Shown: positions 40,900 through 58,180 of the stretch, one piece after another
How positions within the stretch are numbered: position 1 is the first letter of the stretch
Layout of the letters: each line of letters starts with the position of its first letter
Source: Paraspadella gotoi
Taxonomy: Eukaryota; Chaetognatha
Length of the DNA stretch: 64,000 bases
Direction of reading: 5' to 3'
Assembly (NCBI GenBank): GCA_051294375.1
Contig: CM119268.1
Span: 5,957,525 to 6,021,524, forward strand
The notes under the pieces: model-generated
Seen by the model: the letters and a program-made list of their open reading frames with translations, nothing else
What the model was told of the DNA's origin: nothing
Databases searched by the model: none
Program-made: the position numbers and the translations under genes

Positions 40900-41060
40900 C
40901 TTATGGTGGACTAAAATCCACCAACCGTTCATCAGCGGCCATTGGTGCCAGAGGCAAGTCATTCGCCTCCCAACCCAAAGGTCCGGGTTTCTAACCCGGT
41001 GGTCGCCTAGCAGATAAGAGGGACGGTGCGCTGAACCCGCCTCTAATATGACGACTTCGA
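40900..41060 (+). mobile_element. tRNA-Gly-derived SINE, copy 2
   Basis: 40935-41006 is a 72-nt tRNA-like head. It has a 7-bp acceptor-type pairing GCGGCCA/TGGTCGC, TTGGTGCCAGAGG in the D-arm position, the anticodon-type TCGCCTCCCAAC and T-arm CCGGGTTTCTAACCCGG. Upstream GGTGGACTAAAATCCACC and downstream CCTAGCAGATAAGAGGG are shared with the other copies. Confidence 0.85.
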
Positions 41061-41103
41061 ACTTCTGGCAAAAATTACTGACTCTTTTTTGAAATTTATA
41101 AAT

Positions 41104-41234
41104 ATTAAAAAGAGTTTGAATTATTTCAAGCAACGATTTATTTTCGAACAATGGACACGTTTCGATGAAGACGAAAATATGCCCATTATTCAAAACTAAA
41201 TCGTTTTTTTGAAATAATTCAAACTCTTTTTAAT
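41104..41234. repeat. Inverted repeat related to the hammerhead-like family
   Basis: Arms 41104-41163 and 41172-41234 carry GAATTATTTCAAGCAACGAT and its complement with small differences. On the minus strand the left arm reads CGAAACGTGTCCATTGTTCG then AAATAAATCGTTG, the same order as GAAACATGTC...AAATAAAATCGTTG at 56701. Confidence 0.7.
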
Positions 41235-41604
41235 TTCAAAACGCGACGAAAGAAAGGATTTCACATAAATAAATATAAATTATTTTTCGCTTCATAAACA
41301 AAATCCGCTATCTTCAATGAACGACGACGACGACGACGACGACGACAGAGACGGTCGGCGGAGAAGGAGACAAAAGAAGGAGAAATTCAAGAAGAAGAAG
41401 ACGAAGAAAGATACGAGGGGGAAGAACAAGGTTGTCTTTGTTGACGTCGTTGTCATAGAAACCAGAGATTTTAAGTGGTTCACATGTCTTTCCATGTCTT
41501 TCCACGTCTTCAGTTTTCGATGCCGAAGCTCAAATAATAGAAGAAAATAACTGCGTAGCCGAAAATAATGAAGGTTTTTGCAATTTACTTGTATCAATTA
41601 CTGA

Positions 41605-42090
41605 TTCGTTCATTCGTTCATTCATTCATGGAGTCTTTCTTTCATTTATTAGTTGAGTAATTTTTTCACTCATTTACTCATTCATTCATTGATTTATTCT
41701 TTCATTAATTAATTTATTGAGTCATTCTTTCATTCTTTTACTCATTCATTCATTCATCTATTATTCATTGAGTCAGTCATTCATTCATTTACTTATTCAT
41801 TCACTTATTCATTTATTCATTTTTTCATTTATTCTTTGTGTCATTCTTTTTTTTTGTTTACTTATTCATTCATGCATTCATTCATTAAATCATTCACTCA
41901 TTCTTTTATCTATTCGTTCATTCATTCAGTCGTTCAAACATCATTTCATTTTTTTCGTTCATTTTCGTGGATAGTCTATCAATATTTCATTCGTTCCTTC
42001 AATAATTTAGCCGTACTTTTAAATTCCTACATTCATTTATTGATTAATTTATTCATCAGTCCATTCATTCGTTCGTTCGTTCGTTCATTT
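41605..42090 (+). repeat. Degenerate (ATTC)n
   Basis: Nearly 500 bp of ATTC/CATT repeats with substitutions. Long open frames through it are repeat translations. Confidence 0.8.
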
Positions 42091-42102
42091 GATCCCTTTC
42101 AG

Positions 42103-42341
42103 CAGGGCACTCCGTCTCCTCCACGAGGGAGAAGAGGTCGGAGGAAGAAGAAGAGGAGGAAGATGAGGAGGAGGAGGAAGAGGGAACAAAGACATCGACG
42201 ACGACAGTGGGAAGAGTAGAGGGAGGAGGAGGAGGAGGGGAGGAGGAGATCCCTGTTTGGAAGAAGAAGATTGTGGAAAAGAAAAGGGAGGAAATGGTGA
42301 ACATGAGTGGAGGAAAGGAAAGAAAGGAGGGAAAAAAATTA

Positions 42342-42424
<83 letters not shown>

Positions 42425-43896
42425 GTGTAAGTTAAAAGACTACATTAAGAAAGTTAAGAAAAGAAAGAAAGAAAAGATAGGAAGAAAGGAAGAAAAGGGA
42501 GAAAAGAAAGGGGAGGCGGAAAAGAAATAAAAGAAAGGTATCAATATTAAAAAGGAATGAAATATTTGAAATATTTGAATATTAATTGGAAAACTAAATC
42601 ATTATTAAAACTTATTAAAAGTATTATACTAAAACCGTAAAATAAGACTACTATGAAAACCGTATCAAAAGATATGAGAAATGATCTAAACTGCTACAAT
42701 ATGTAAATGGAGTTGAAGAACTCAATCTCATTTGAAATGAACCACAAATCTTTCTGATACAAAGTAAATGGGGAAAAAAAAATAAAAGTACATTTTTTTC
42801 AATAATTTTTTGTCAGTAATTTATTAATTCACATGCCTTAAATTTGAATTTTTGTGGTTTCCTCTTTTTATTCTAAATTACTGAGCTCACCCTTCTGATT
42901 CTTATCCCGTACCCCACCTCTGGCTCACTGCCTCCACCCACCCTCCTACCCTCGTCGACTTCCGCCGTCGCTACTTCGACCTGCTCCAACACCCGCGGGT
43001 CGTAGGAGCGACAGCAAAAGGAACGAGAACTCTGGGATCGGATGCCCGAATGGAAACGAAAGCTGTTGGAGGGAAAGATTTCTAGAGACAGAAATTTGGA
43101 AGAGAAGCAGGATTGGTGAGGGAGGGAAGGATTTGGTGAAGGATAGGGGAGGATTTATGGGTCGAGTAGGTGGGACATAGGGAAGGATTTGGTGGAGAAA
43201 AGGGGTAGATTTGGTAGAGGAGAAGGGGGAAATTTGGGAGTTTGATTTGGTAAAGGGGAGGGAAGGATTTAAGGCTGGATTTGATGGAGCAGTCGGGGAG
43301 AGAAGGGAAGGATTTATGACTGGATTTGGTGGAGCAATCGGAAAGAGAAGGGAAGGATTTGTTAAGGACGGGGAATGAGAGGCAAGGATTTATAATGAAT
43401 GGGATTTAAGCATTAATTTTTTTGCCTTAATAATAATAAAAACCATTTTTATACATGAATTAACTAGTTATTAGCTTGAATTAAACTTTGATTTAGTCCT
43501 GAGTTTAGTCTTAATTTATGACCTAATTTAAACTTTTTATAACTTTAATTAAACTCTGATTGAGCTCGAAATTTAACCCTTTCATCTCAGCCCTAATCTA
43601 ATACGTTTGTAAGCCTGACTTCGGCTTTAATTTAAATTAATCTAAATTAATTAAATTAAATTATATTAAATTTAAATCAGGCTTCAAGTGACTCCTCCGT
43701 CGCCAGGCGAAATTTCGCCTGAAACGAGCGCCAGATTCTGGGGCGTGACTCTCAAGAAGACGTCGCGCGAGGCCTTCGTGCCAGGCGGCGTAGCGGGCGT
43801 GGCAGGCGGCGTGACAGGAGGCGTACGCGGGCATGGCGGGCGGCGTGGCGGGCGGTGGAGGCGGAGAAGGCGGAAACGAAGAGGAAGTAGTCGCCG

Positions 43897-43975
<79 letters not shown>

Positions 43976-44166
43976 GGAGAGAGAAGGGGGGGGAAGAAGG
44001 GGGAGGAATATACAGGGAGAGAGGAGATGACATAACGTGGGAAGAGAGAGAGGGAGACGTTACCGAGCGAGGTCATTCGATCGAAAATCTGTTGTCGTTG
44101 TTCACTTATCGATTTTTCGATGTCAACAATGAAGAGACTTCTAAAGTTTACCCTCTTCGTCGTCGG

Positions 44167-44208
<42 letters not shown>

Positions 44209-44593
44209 CTACATTCTTCTTTCCGATGGATATTTTTTTTTGTTTTGAATGAAAAACTGATCTGTTTTCTTTTTTGTTTTTTAAAATAAAGAATTCTACT
44301 TCGACAAAACAGATTCTTACTTTCTTTTTGTATAGGTTTTTTTAGAATATCAAATTAAATACAGTAGTCCATGGATATCATCCTATTCTGAAAACGAAAA
44401 CTCGATGCGTCTTTTGTTTTCTCCGGTTTCTTCTTTCTTTTTTCTTCTTTTTTATTTCTTCTTTCTTTTTTTCTTCTTTCGTTTATTTCCAAATCGGCTC
44501 AGGGCCAACTCGGCTCCCGGTCGGAGCGGCAGCGTATCACCGACTCGGCAGAGCAGCGAGACGCAGCTGGATACAGTGGAGAAACCGCAATAA
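42103..44593 (+). CDS. PxWK-motif protein, espin/taperin-like, 5' end missing
   Basis: Hand-built model: exon 42103-42426 (donor GTAAGT), exon 42886-43115 (donor GTGAGG), exon 43681 to about 43854, last exon 44503-44593 ending TAA; phases 1, 2, 2 agree. The first exon is highly acidic and then gives IPVWKKKIVEKK, and an (AAAG)n tract is read as Lys/Glu/Arg repeats. The second gives DFRRRYFDLLQHPRVV and then, after a one-base frame change at about 43005, ERQQKERELWD and MPEWKRKLLEGK. Later exons give ETSARFWGVTLKKTSREAF and a Ser-rich tail ending DTVEKPQ. PxWKR/K motifs followed by basic helices recall actin-associated espin/forked and taperin/phostensin proteins; this is family resemblance only. 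Upstream exons (perhaps near 41319-41430) and the third donor are uncertain. Confidence 0.45.
43120..43400 (+). repeat. Degenerate G-rich minisatellite in intron
   Basis: GGGAAGGATTTGGTGGA-type phrases recur every 30-55 bases. The last two 52-bp copies (about 43270-43375) are clearest. Confidence 0.6.
43899..43966 (+). repeat. (GA)n microsatellite
   Basis: Uninterrupted GA run in an intron of the PxWK gene. Confidence 0.95.
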
Positions 44594-44623
44594 CTGTTTT
44601 CCTGTTTTCTCTCTCTCTCTCTC

Positions 44624-44678
<55 letters not shown>

Positions 44679-45130
44679 TCTTCTCTCTCTCTCTCTCTCC
44701 TCTCTTTTCTCTGATCTGTATCCTGGACGATTAAAAAAGAAGGGCTGGGCTGATTCAGGTTAAAAAACGATTTTTTTTTCATTGTGACTTTAATTTTTTC
44801 CGTCGTTTGTGTATTTTATCATCTCTTCTTTTTAGTTTAAAGAGTAATTTAAAAAATACTCTTAATGAAACGGATCAATTACTACAAAAGCGGAAATGCC
44901 AATGCCGATGCCAATGTTTCACGAAATGCATTAGTGACTTTGACGTAAAATCCTGAACTCGCTCCGTGATATTTGCTGAATAAATGCTGAATCAACCTTT
45001 GAAAGAGTTTGTCAAAAAGTTGAAATTAAAAACTCTTGTACCAAACTCGTTCGCTCAAATCAACAACCCGACATTGAATAAATAATCATTTTATTTTCGC
45101 GTCAAAGAAAAAAAGTCTTGACAATTTAAC

Positions 45131-50141
<5,011 letters not shown>

Positions 50142-50144
<3 letters not shown>

Positions 50145-50275
50145 TTGGCTGAACGCTCTTGGTGGGAAAAACCCTGATTGGCTGAAAGCTCTTGGCGGGA
50201 AAAACGTTTATGGGTGAAAGCCCTTGGCGGGAAAAACGCTGATTGGCCAACTACCCTTTCGCCGAAAAAAAATAC
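50142..50275 (+). repeat. 33-bp tandem with CCAAT and E2F-like motifs at p38 3' end
   Basis: Four copies start at about 50142, 50175, 50208 and 50240. The unit contains TGATTGGCTGAA (CCAAT box on the other strand) and CTTGGCGGGAAAAACG (E2F-like GGCGGGAA). The first copy includes the p38 stop codon. The fourth is decayed. Confidence 0.85.
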
Positions 50276-50334
50276 ATATTGGCTTGGGGTGTCTTTGGTC
50301 AATAAGCGCTGATCTGCTCCAGCTTTTTTCTACG

Positions 50335-50403
50335 AATAAACTATGTACAGTGATACAACGAGTTTTAATTTGTTGCCTTCGAAATGTTGTTCAGCGCAAT
50401 AAA
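50335..50403 (+). terminator. p38 poly(A) signals
   Basis: AATAAA at 50335-50340 and again at 50398-50403, 190-260 bp after the stop codon. The second is followed by a T-rich stretch further on. Confidence 0.6.
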
Positions 50404-51600
50404 AAACCCTGTATTATGTTGCAAATGTATAGTTAAATTGCGAGTTATGTCGCCCTGTTTGCCAGTTTTAGAGTAACTAAGAGTTAATGTATCACGATAC
50501 TGATTGATTCATTATTGGCCTATTGTTTCTCAAGAGTTGCCTTCTAAGAAAGTTTATATTTAATACACATATGTGACTTTTCCAGTGTATCTTTCACCCT
50601 TCATTTTTGCTTAACTTGCGCTCTTTGTCTTTTTTTTAAAGATTTTTTTAAAAAGAATACTATAAATGTAGAGACGATTTAGCTGGGCCTTGCCTAAAAA
50701 CCTTCTTCCTTTTTCTTCTTATGACCACTCAAGGATCCCTTGGTCTCATCGACCAACTGTAGTACCTAACCAACCCCTATTTCTTTGACTCCACTCTTTT
50801 GTATTCACGATAAGGCAAGAGAGTTATTTGGTAAGGCTTTGGTAAGTCGCTACTTTTTAATGTCTGACCTCCGTGGTTTCACTAGTCTAATAAATTGGTT
50901 CGAATCTCTAATAATTCCAGAATAAAATTATCTTTTTTGCCTTGAATGTTACTGTGATATCCTAATAATAATTGAATAAATATAAACATTCTAGAAACAA
51001 AAAATAAAATTTGGTAAAATGTGTCTAAGGCCATGAGATACTTTTTTTTATAATTTAGAGTAATAACTAATAATGATAGTTATCTTAAACTTTGGTATAT
51101 TCTTTGAAATTTATTTTCTCGGTGAATATATTTTTCTGTTGGGTGATCCGGATTTTCTGACAGATTTTTTTTTTTATTTCAAATAAAATATTTTCTTCAA
51201 AATTTCAAGCGTCTTTATTTTATTTCCACCACACTGTACATTTAAAAAAAAAAACAATTGCATTTTGGTTGCGTTGGTAAATTATCTGTCCAACATCAAA
51301 GGTAATGAATACATTCAGGTAGTAAAAAAAATTAATCTTAAACAGTTTAGGAGATTTACACATGAAACAAGTTTCATGTAAAAAAATCATTTTTGACAAA
51401 TTAAATTAAATTTGTTGAGGCGGAAAGATACCGCAAACTGCAAAAGGTAGACATAATAGACAAATACGATAAAATAATATAAAATATTATAAAAATACTG
51501 AGCTACCAAAGCTATGACTATGGAATGGATGATCAAATTTTAGAGAAAATCGTTAAAAAAAATTAATACTGACTTCAGATGCTTTCATTAGTTCTTAATT
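50404..51600. other. Spacer between convergent p38 and anoctamin genes
   Basis: AT-rich sequence between the 3' ends of two convergent genes. I see no exon, repeat array or RNA gene in it. Confidence 0.5.
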
Positions 51601-51607
51601 AGCTTTC

Positions 51608-51613
51608 TTTATT
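51608..51613 (-). terminator. Anoctamin poly(A) signal
   Basis: AATAAA on the minus strand, 39 bases beyond the stop codon of the anoctamin gene. Confidence 0.6.
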
Positions 51614-51651
51614 CAGACTTTTTTTTAAACATTTTTGACTTCATTTTTACT

Positions 51652-54298
51652 TCATTCCGACTTGGCTCTCTTCATTATCTCTCCGTCAATTATTCTCCTC
51701 TCGTGACGCAGAGAGTTTTTGACGAAGTTTGGCGTGTCGCTGATCCACCTATGAAGAAAATAAAATTAAGAAAATGTTTTTTAAAAAAAGATAAAGGAAT
51801 TATATCTGCAAAATTGAAAACAATCAAATTCAACTTTTTTAAAAACGTTTCTTGCGATTAAAATCACTATCATTATCACGAAAATAAAACATTATCATCA
51901 TCTGGTTTTAGATAATGTCATTCTCATTAGATTCTCATCATCATCATCATCATCATCTCATCGCAGGAAATGTTAGACCAAATGGTTTACCTTTCTTGGC
52001 TTTTCACAATGGTCAAAATGGTCATCAATAACATTATCATTATCGCTGTTTTAAATATCTTCATCACCATGATTATCGTCAGTCAAACTCATAATCATCG
52101 TGATCTTTATCATCATCATCATCATTATCATCATCATCATCACCTGGAGAAAAGATTCTTGGCCCAAATCATCGAATTTTGAAAAGCGACGACGAAAATG
52201 AATCTCATTCCCCAAATTTCCCAATAATATGCCGTCGGAAAATACCTTGTATGTAATATTAAAAAAGCAATGGTTCATAATTGACATATTTGACAATCAT
52301 TATTATTATTAAGTAAAAAAAGTAATTTTAAATCGAAGAGGCTGGGCATTGAAGTATGCATTGAGAGAGAAAGAAAGAGTGAGAGTCTAATATCTATCAC
52401 TCACTTGCTGTCCCCAGCTTCGGGTCCGTATCTGTAATCGCTGTAGTAACAAATTCCTCCGGGTGGTGGCGTCGGCTCCACGGAGACGTCAGGCGCGGAT
52501 CCGTTTCTGTAATCGGCGACGTCAAAACGAGAGAGAGTAGAGGCGACGTAACCCGTGAGATTCCCGGCAGGTGGATGACGGCTCGTGGCGCCGAAGCCTT
52601 CGGAAGGTTGAGGGAATGCGGGAGGGAAGGACGTGACGTCGATTAGAAAATTCGTCGTTTAAGTTATAGGGCTCTATTTTCCGAAAGCTCCCAATTCCCG
52701 TTCCTTAATCCACGAAAATAAAGTACTTATATTCTAATTTTAATACCGTTCCATTAACTAGATTGCTATCATTCAATTCTAACACCTTTCAACTCATGTC
52801 TACACCACGCCCTTACGCCTTAACCCTTAACCCCCACGCTTTCCCAGAGCCCCTCAACAGCTTTCCCCTACCACAGACCTGTCCCGCTGTCCACGAACTG
52901 GTACAAAGCCCTTGGAATGACCTCCGTCGTGAAGGCGATGATGCAGGCGTTGACGAGAACGGTGAGGGATGCCAACGACTCCAGCACCACCATCCATACG
53001 CCGATGTTGCGGGCGGGGACTGCGAAGGGACGGCGGGTGGAGTGAAGAAGCTGTTCGGGGGGTGGAGGAGAGGGAAAAGGGGGTAGAGAGGGAGAGAGGG
53101 AGAGAGGGAGAGAGGGAGGGGGAAAGAAGAGGGGAGAGAAATGAAATTGGTACAACTAATATAAAAATGATCCATTTATTTAATAAATAAGCTATCTTGC
53201 CCCTGACTTTGGACAGGCTTTAATGGGTTAAAGCCTCCGTAACTCTTGCAAGATAATAACACAATATCCTGCCAGCTTTAAATCAAGACTTTCTCGAAAT
53301 GCGAAGAATGGAGGAAAAAAAGAGTAAGAAGATGGGAGTGGAAGAAAGAGAAGAGTAAGAGAACAATTTTAAAAGTTATTGTGGGTTTTTGGATAAGGCA
53401 AAAAAAATGAGCAGAAGACATTTCCCGTGACTTCTCTTACTCCCTCACGCAGCGACGTTACGGGTCTTCGTGTAGAAGGTTTTGAACCAGTGTGGCAGTT
53501 ATTAAAGAGACGCGAGCTCCTCAATTGAGCTGACGGGAGTCCTTACGATTATTGGTCGCAACCCGGTTGTGAATGAACCCGGTAATTTTTGATCGCTCGG
53601 TAATGGCTTTACAAAAGGAGCCAGGTCAGGTCAGGTCAGGTCACGACTAATGAAGGGATATTTAATTGCGAGGTGAACCCTCGACAATGACTGAGTGAGA
53701 AGGAATAATTTTCGGCTATGGTTCTTGATCTGATAAGGTCGCGTGTTGTTGCTGCCACATGCTACTTTTATTTTCGTATTTTGTGCCAATTGTAATGGCG
53801 GGCTACAGATGCTTCTTTGTGAATCGATACCGGGCTCATGATAATGCCATGTTACATCAGGTCATTATCGCTGTCACTTTGTCGATTTATCGCAATGAAT
53901 ACAAAAAAATGAATTTGTCCGTGATTATCATTTCATTTTAAACAACTCGACTTTATTCTCGACACATTAGCCTCGATTTTCCTTCCCTACTTTTTTATCC
54001 TCCATCCCATATCCCTCCCTCCCCTTCATACCTTATTAGCGTCGACCCTGACTTCCAATATGTTGTTGATGAGCGCCACCAGCGGCGCCAACGGAAACGC
54101 CGCCACGAACAGCGTCACGAAACCGAATTGAATGACGAGTTCCAGGTATTCGTCGAAAACGAATCCCGTAGATTTGACTCCAGTTAAGTAAAAGTCTTTT
54201 TTCCACGAGGGATCTGTCGGTTTGGGGCCTTCGAGGGGGGGGGTGGGAGAAAAGAGGGGGTTGGTTGGTTGCTTTCTTTCTTTCTTTCTTTCTTTCTG

Positions 54299-54338
<40 letters not shown>

Positions 54339-54573
54339 TATTTCTCTCTATATTTCTATTTCTTTCTATCATTCTTTCTTTCTCTCTTTTTAGCTTTCTT
54401 ATTTTCTCTATTTTTTTCTTTCCTTGTTTCTTTCTCTCCATTTTTATTTCTTTCTTTCTATCTTTTTTCTTTCTTTCTTTTTTATCTTTATTCTTTTATA
54501 TCCTTATTTTTTTTCCTTTCTTTTTTGTTCTTTTTTTCTTTGTTTCTGAAATCTTCTTCCCCAAAACTGATGA

Positions 54574-54612
<39 letters not shown>

Positions 54613-57600
54613 GTCTCCCCACCTCACCTCTCTCTTTCCAAAAGCGTCCCTTTATCATCGCTATCAGCGTCGGCATCATATATTCTATCACAACTCCTTG
54701 AATGAGATTTTTCCCGACCATGATGATGATGAGTTGAATCGTCAGTTCGATGAAGCAGCCACCGACGTCGCACTCTTCTTGTTGAAACCCGATGAAGGCT
54801 TTGTTGGATCGGGGCGTGTCGGGGAGCTTGCCTGGGAAAGAGATTGCTTGGTTGATTGCTTGGTTCCTGGTTAGGTGACTCGACCGACTGACTGGAAGGC
54901 TCGGTAGCAGACAAGGAGGGTTGCTTGTTGGGTTTGAATGAGGGATTGGTGAATGTTACTCTCATTTGACTCTAAACTAATTGATGCACGAATTGAATGA
55001 ATGAATGAATGAATGAATGAATGAATGAATGAATGAATGAATGAATGAATGAATGAATGAATAAATGAATAGATGAATAGAGGAAATAAATTTTAAGATC
55101 GCAGACGAACTACAAAATGTTGATATATCTTTGTTTATCTCAATCTTTCATCTTTGATATTTACCTTTAATAAATGCGATGTAGACTAGGGACGAATAAA
55201 AGTTAATGAATTGAAGGAGATAAATTTTGAAATGAAGAGAAGCATCGTGATCCGCTTGAGTTTTGAAATTTTCCAATTCCGTCAAAACGGCGGAGACCCA
55301 ACGATAGCTGAGGGCACAAAGACGGGCGGATTGATAATTGGGATTCTTCATTTATTTTGAATCAAAATTAAACTTTGAGTTTTAGGATGGAAAAAAAATT
55401 GGACACATTCACTCTCGTTACATCAGTGGAAACTCGGTGGCGTTGGAGGCAGCAATGTCTACTTCCTCCCCAACGGTTTTGGGTTCGAACCCCATTGCAG
55501 ACGATGTTAACAAGAGAAACTGGACGCTTTCCCGACTGTTTGTCTTTTTTCCCTTCCTATTCGCCCCCGGTATCAAATCAGCTTCGCAAGCTATCTTGCC
55601 CTTGACTTTAAATAGGTTATGGTGGGTTAAAGCCAGATGGCACAACCGTGCAAGCTTTCAATCATGATTCACAATACCTGGCTACCTAGTATCAATGATA
55701 AGGCACATGATGTTTTTTCTGAACTGTTTCAATTATAAAATTGACCTCTATTTTTAGTTTTATTATTATTTCAAATCTCGCGCTTTTAGTCAATTACGTT
55801 TATTTAAAACTCACATGAAGTTGAGAACGAAGATAATAACGAGGTTGATGCAAGCGGCCGAAGCTGAGATGATGAGTGAACGATAGCGGCGGAGGTAAGC
55901 GCCGTAGGTAGTGTCCTGTCGAGGGTAAGGTTATAAGTAAGGTCAGAAGCCGGTTAAGTGATGAAAGAAGAGGAAATAAAGGTAAGGGCTTTTAACCATT
56001 TTCTTAAAATAAAAAGAAAATTTTAAAAGAATCCGAATTAAAGAGAGGAAAGAGATTGTAATGTGAAGGAGATAAAATTATCTGGTATGGAGCTAAGAGA
56101 AATGAGGCACGTTTGGAAAATAGGGCCCAAAAAAGGAGTCGACCGATAAAAAGGGGGGGGGGTAAAAGGAGAGAAAAGAAATTAAAGACAAGAGGAGATA
56201 GAAAATTCTGAAATAAATCAAAGAGAAAAAAAAAGAATTGGTTTTTCCCCGGATTTATAAAAAAAAAAATTGAGAGGAAAATGCCGGAGAATCTAATTCT
56301 TTAATATTTGAAATTTAATTTTAAAACGTTTTTGTTTTTTTCATGCGAACGTTTAGTTCTTGAATCCTTCACATTACAGATTTACAAAGTGTGTATGCAT
56401 CTAACATAATCATTATTGAAATATCAATGCAAACGCAATCAGTTGATTGCATCATTTCCGAACGACGGAAATTAAATTTGTTAAAACTTACTTCGCCGTC
56501 CGCCTTAAAAAAAAATTATTAAAAAGATCGAATGTTAAATAACTAAAAAAAATTTCATATAGACCACTATCCCTTCTCAACTCTGTGTTGGAAACTTTGC
56601 CCTCTCTCTCTCTCTCTCTCTCTCTCACTCTTTCTTTATGCACATAATTTGTTTCAAATTCACTAACTTTTTAATGCTGATGAAGGCTTGTAGTTAAGCC
56701 GAAACATGTCCGTTTTTTATTAAAAATAAAATCGTTGTTGAAAATTCATTTCAAACTTCTCATATTTTTTTTCAAACTTAAATTAGATTTTTTAGAGTTC
56801 CTTGTTTACTTTTATCAGGTTTCGTAATGTGAATTTGACAACAACAACAACAACAACAACAACGACGACTGACCGGGTAGGCGGCGATCGCCGCTTGAAC
56901 GGCGACCCGGTATACGACGACTCCCAGTACGGCGGCGATGGAACAACAAATCATGAAGAAGATGAAAGCGAACGATAGACAAAAGGCGGGAACGCGCATC
57001 CGATAGAATGGATAATAGAGCTCTTCTTCACCCGTTAGCTTGTTCGACCGTCTACAGGGTAATCGGTACGAGTGGAGAAATCGGTTATGAGATTGAATAA
57101 TGAAACTGTCACTGGTGAAGAGATGAAATAATTGCTATGAGTTACTGATAGAGTTTTTCGATATAAGCAATCCCTGACATTCGGTTCCGGCTGTAACATC
57201 ACTAAACAAACGAGTTAAGAGCCCCGTCCACTTTAATTGCCAGGCGGAAACCGTGTTAGAACACCGAGCTTTTGTGTCGGGAGGCGAATGACTTGCCTCC
57301 TGACACCAGTCACCGCTGTGAACGATTGGTGTATTTTAAGTCACCGGATTAGCTCACTTGAAATTCCAGGTGTGCAGCTTGTTCACGTATTCCGGTCTCA
57401 GTTGACTGTCCTCTTTTTGATACTTCATCATTTGATGCCATCTAATCAATAAAATTTCACATTTTGAGCATCGGAAAAAAAATTAATTCATAGAACTCAA
57501 ACTTATCTTAAGTCAGAACTAAACTATCGAGAAATTATTTATAAATTATCAAGTTTCGAACCTAAACTGAAGTTTGCATTGCTGCCTCTTCCACAGCTCC

Positions 57601-57993
57601 ACAAAAAATGTTGTCCACAGTGACATGAAGATGGCGAAGAACAAAGTTCCAGAATTGTCAAAGATCCGAGACGCTCTCGCCTTGAGACAACCAGAACGGA
57701 GGTCTACGTATTTGCACACTGATCGGATCGGTGCGGAAAATTGGATTAATTGGAAAGGTAATTGTAAGGTAATGGCGGAGTTATTGGATTAATGCAATTG
57801 TATTGATAATTATTGGATCAGAAATGTTAGAATGACTGGATTGCTGAGTTTATTAAATTTGGAAAAGTAATATTAATTGATGAGATCGAAGGCACTAATT
57901 GTATTAATTTGATGAAACAATTCTTAATTTATACAATCTAAAATTTAGACATGTCCTTTTAGCTTTTCGAAAATTAAAGGGATAGTTGCCTCA

Positions 57994-58031
<38 letters not shown>

Positions 58032-58111
58032 CGCCTCTCTTTCTCTCTCCTTAATCTTCCTTCTCTTCTCTCTCTCATTCCCTCTCTTTCTCTCTCTTAA
58101 TCTTCCTCTCT

Positions 58112-58180
<69 letters not shown>

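Noticed and set aside
40935-41006. A functional tRNA-Gly gene
   Set aside because: D-arm pairing is weak, the flanks are shared with other copies, and other members are decayed; it is a SINE head.
43688-44076. Minus-strand 130-codon frame opposite the PxWK exon
   Set aside because: Shadow of the plus-strand exon plus a (GA)n tract; the plus strand has agreeing splice phases.
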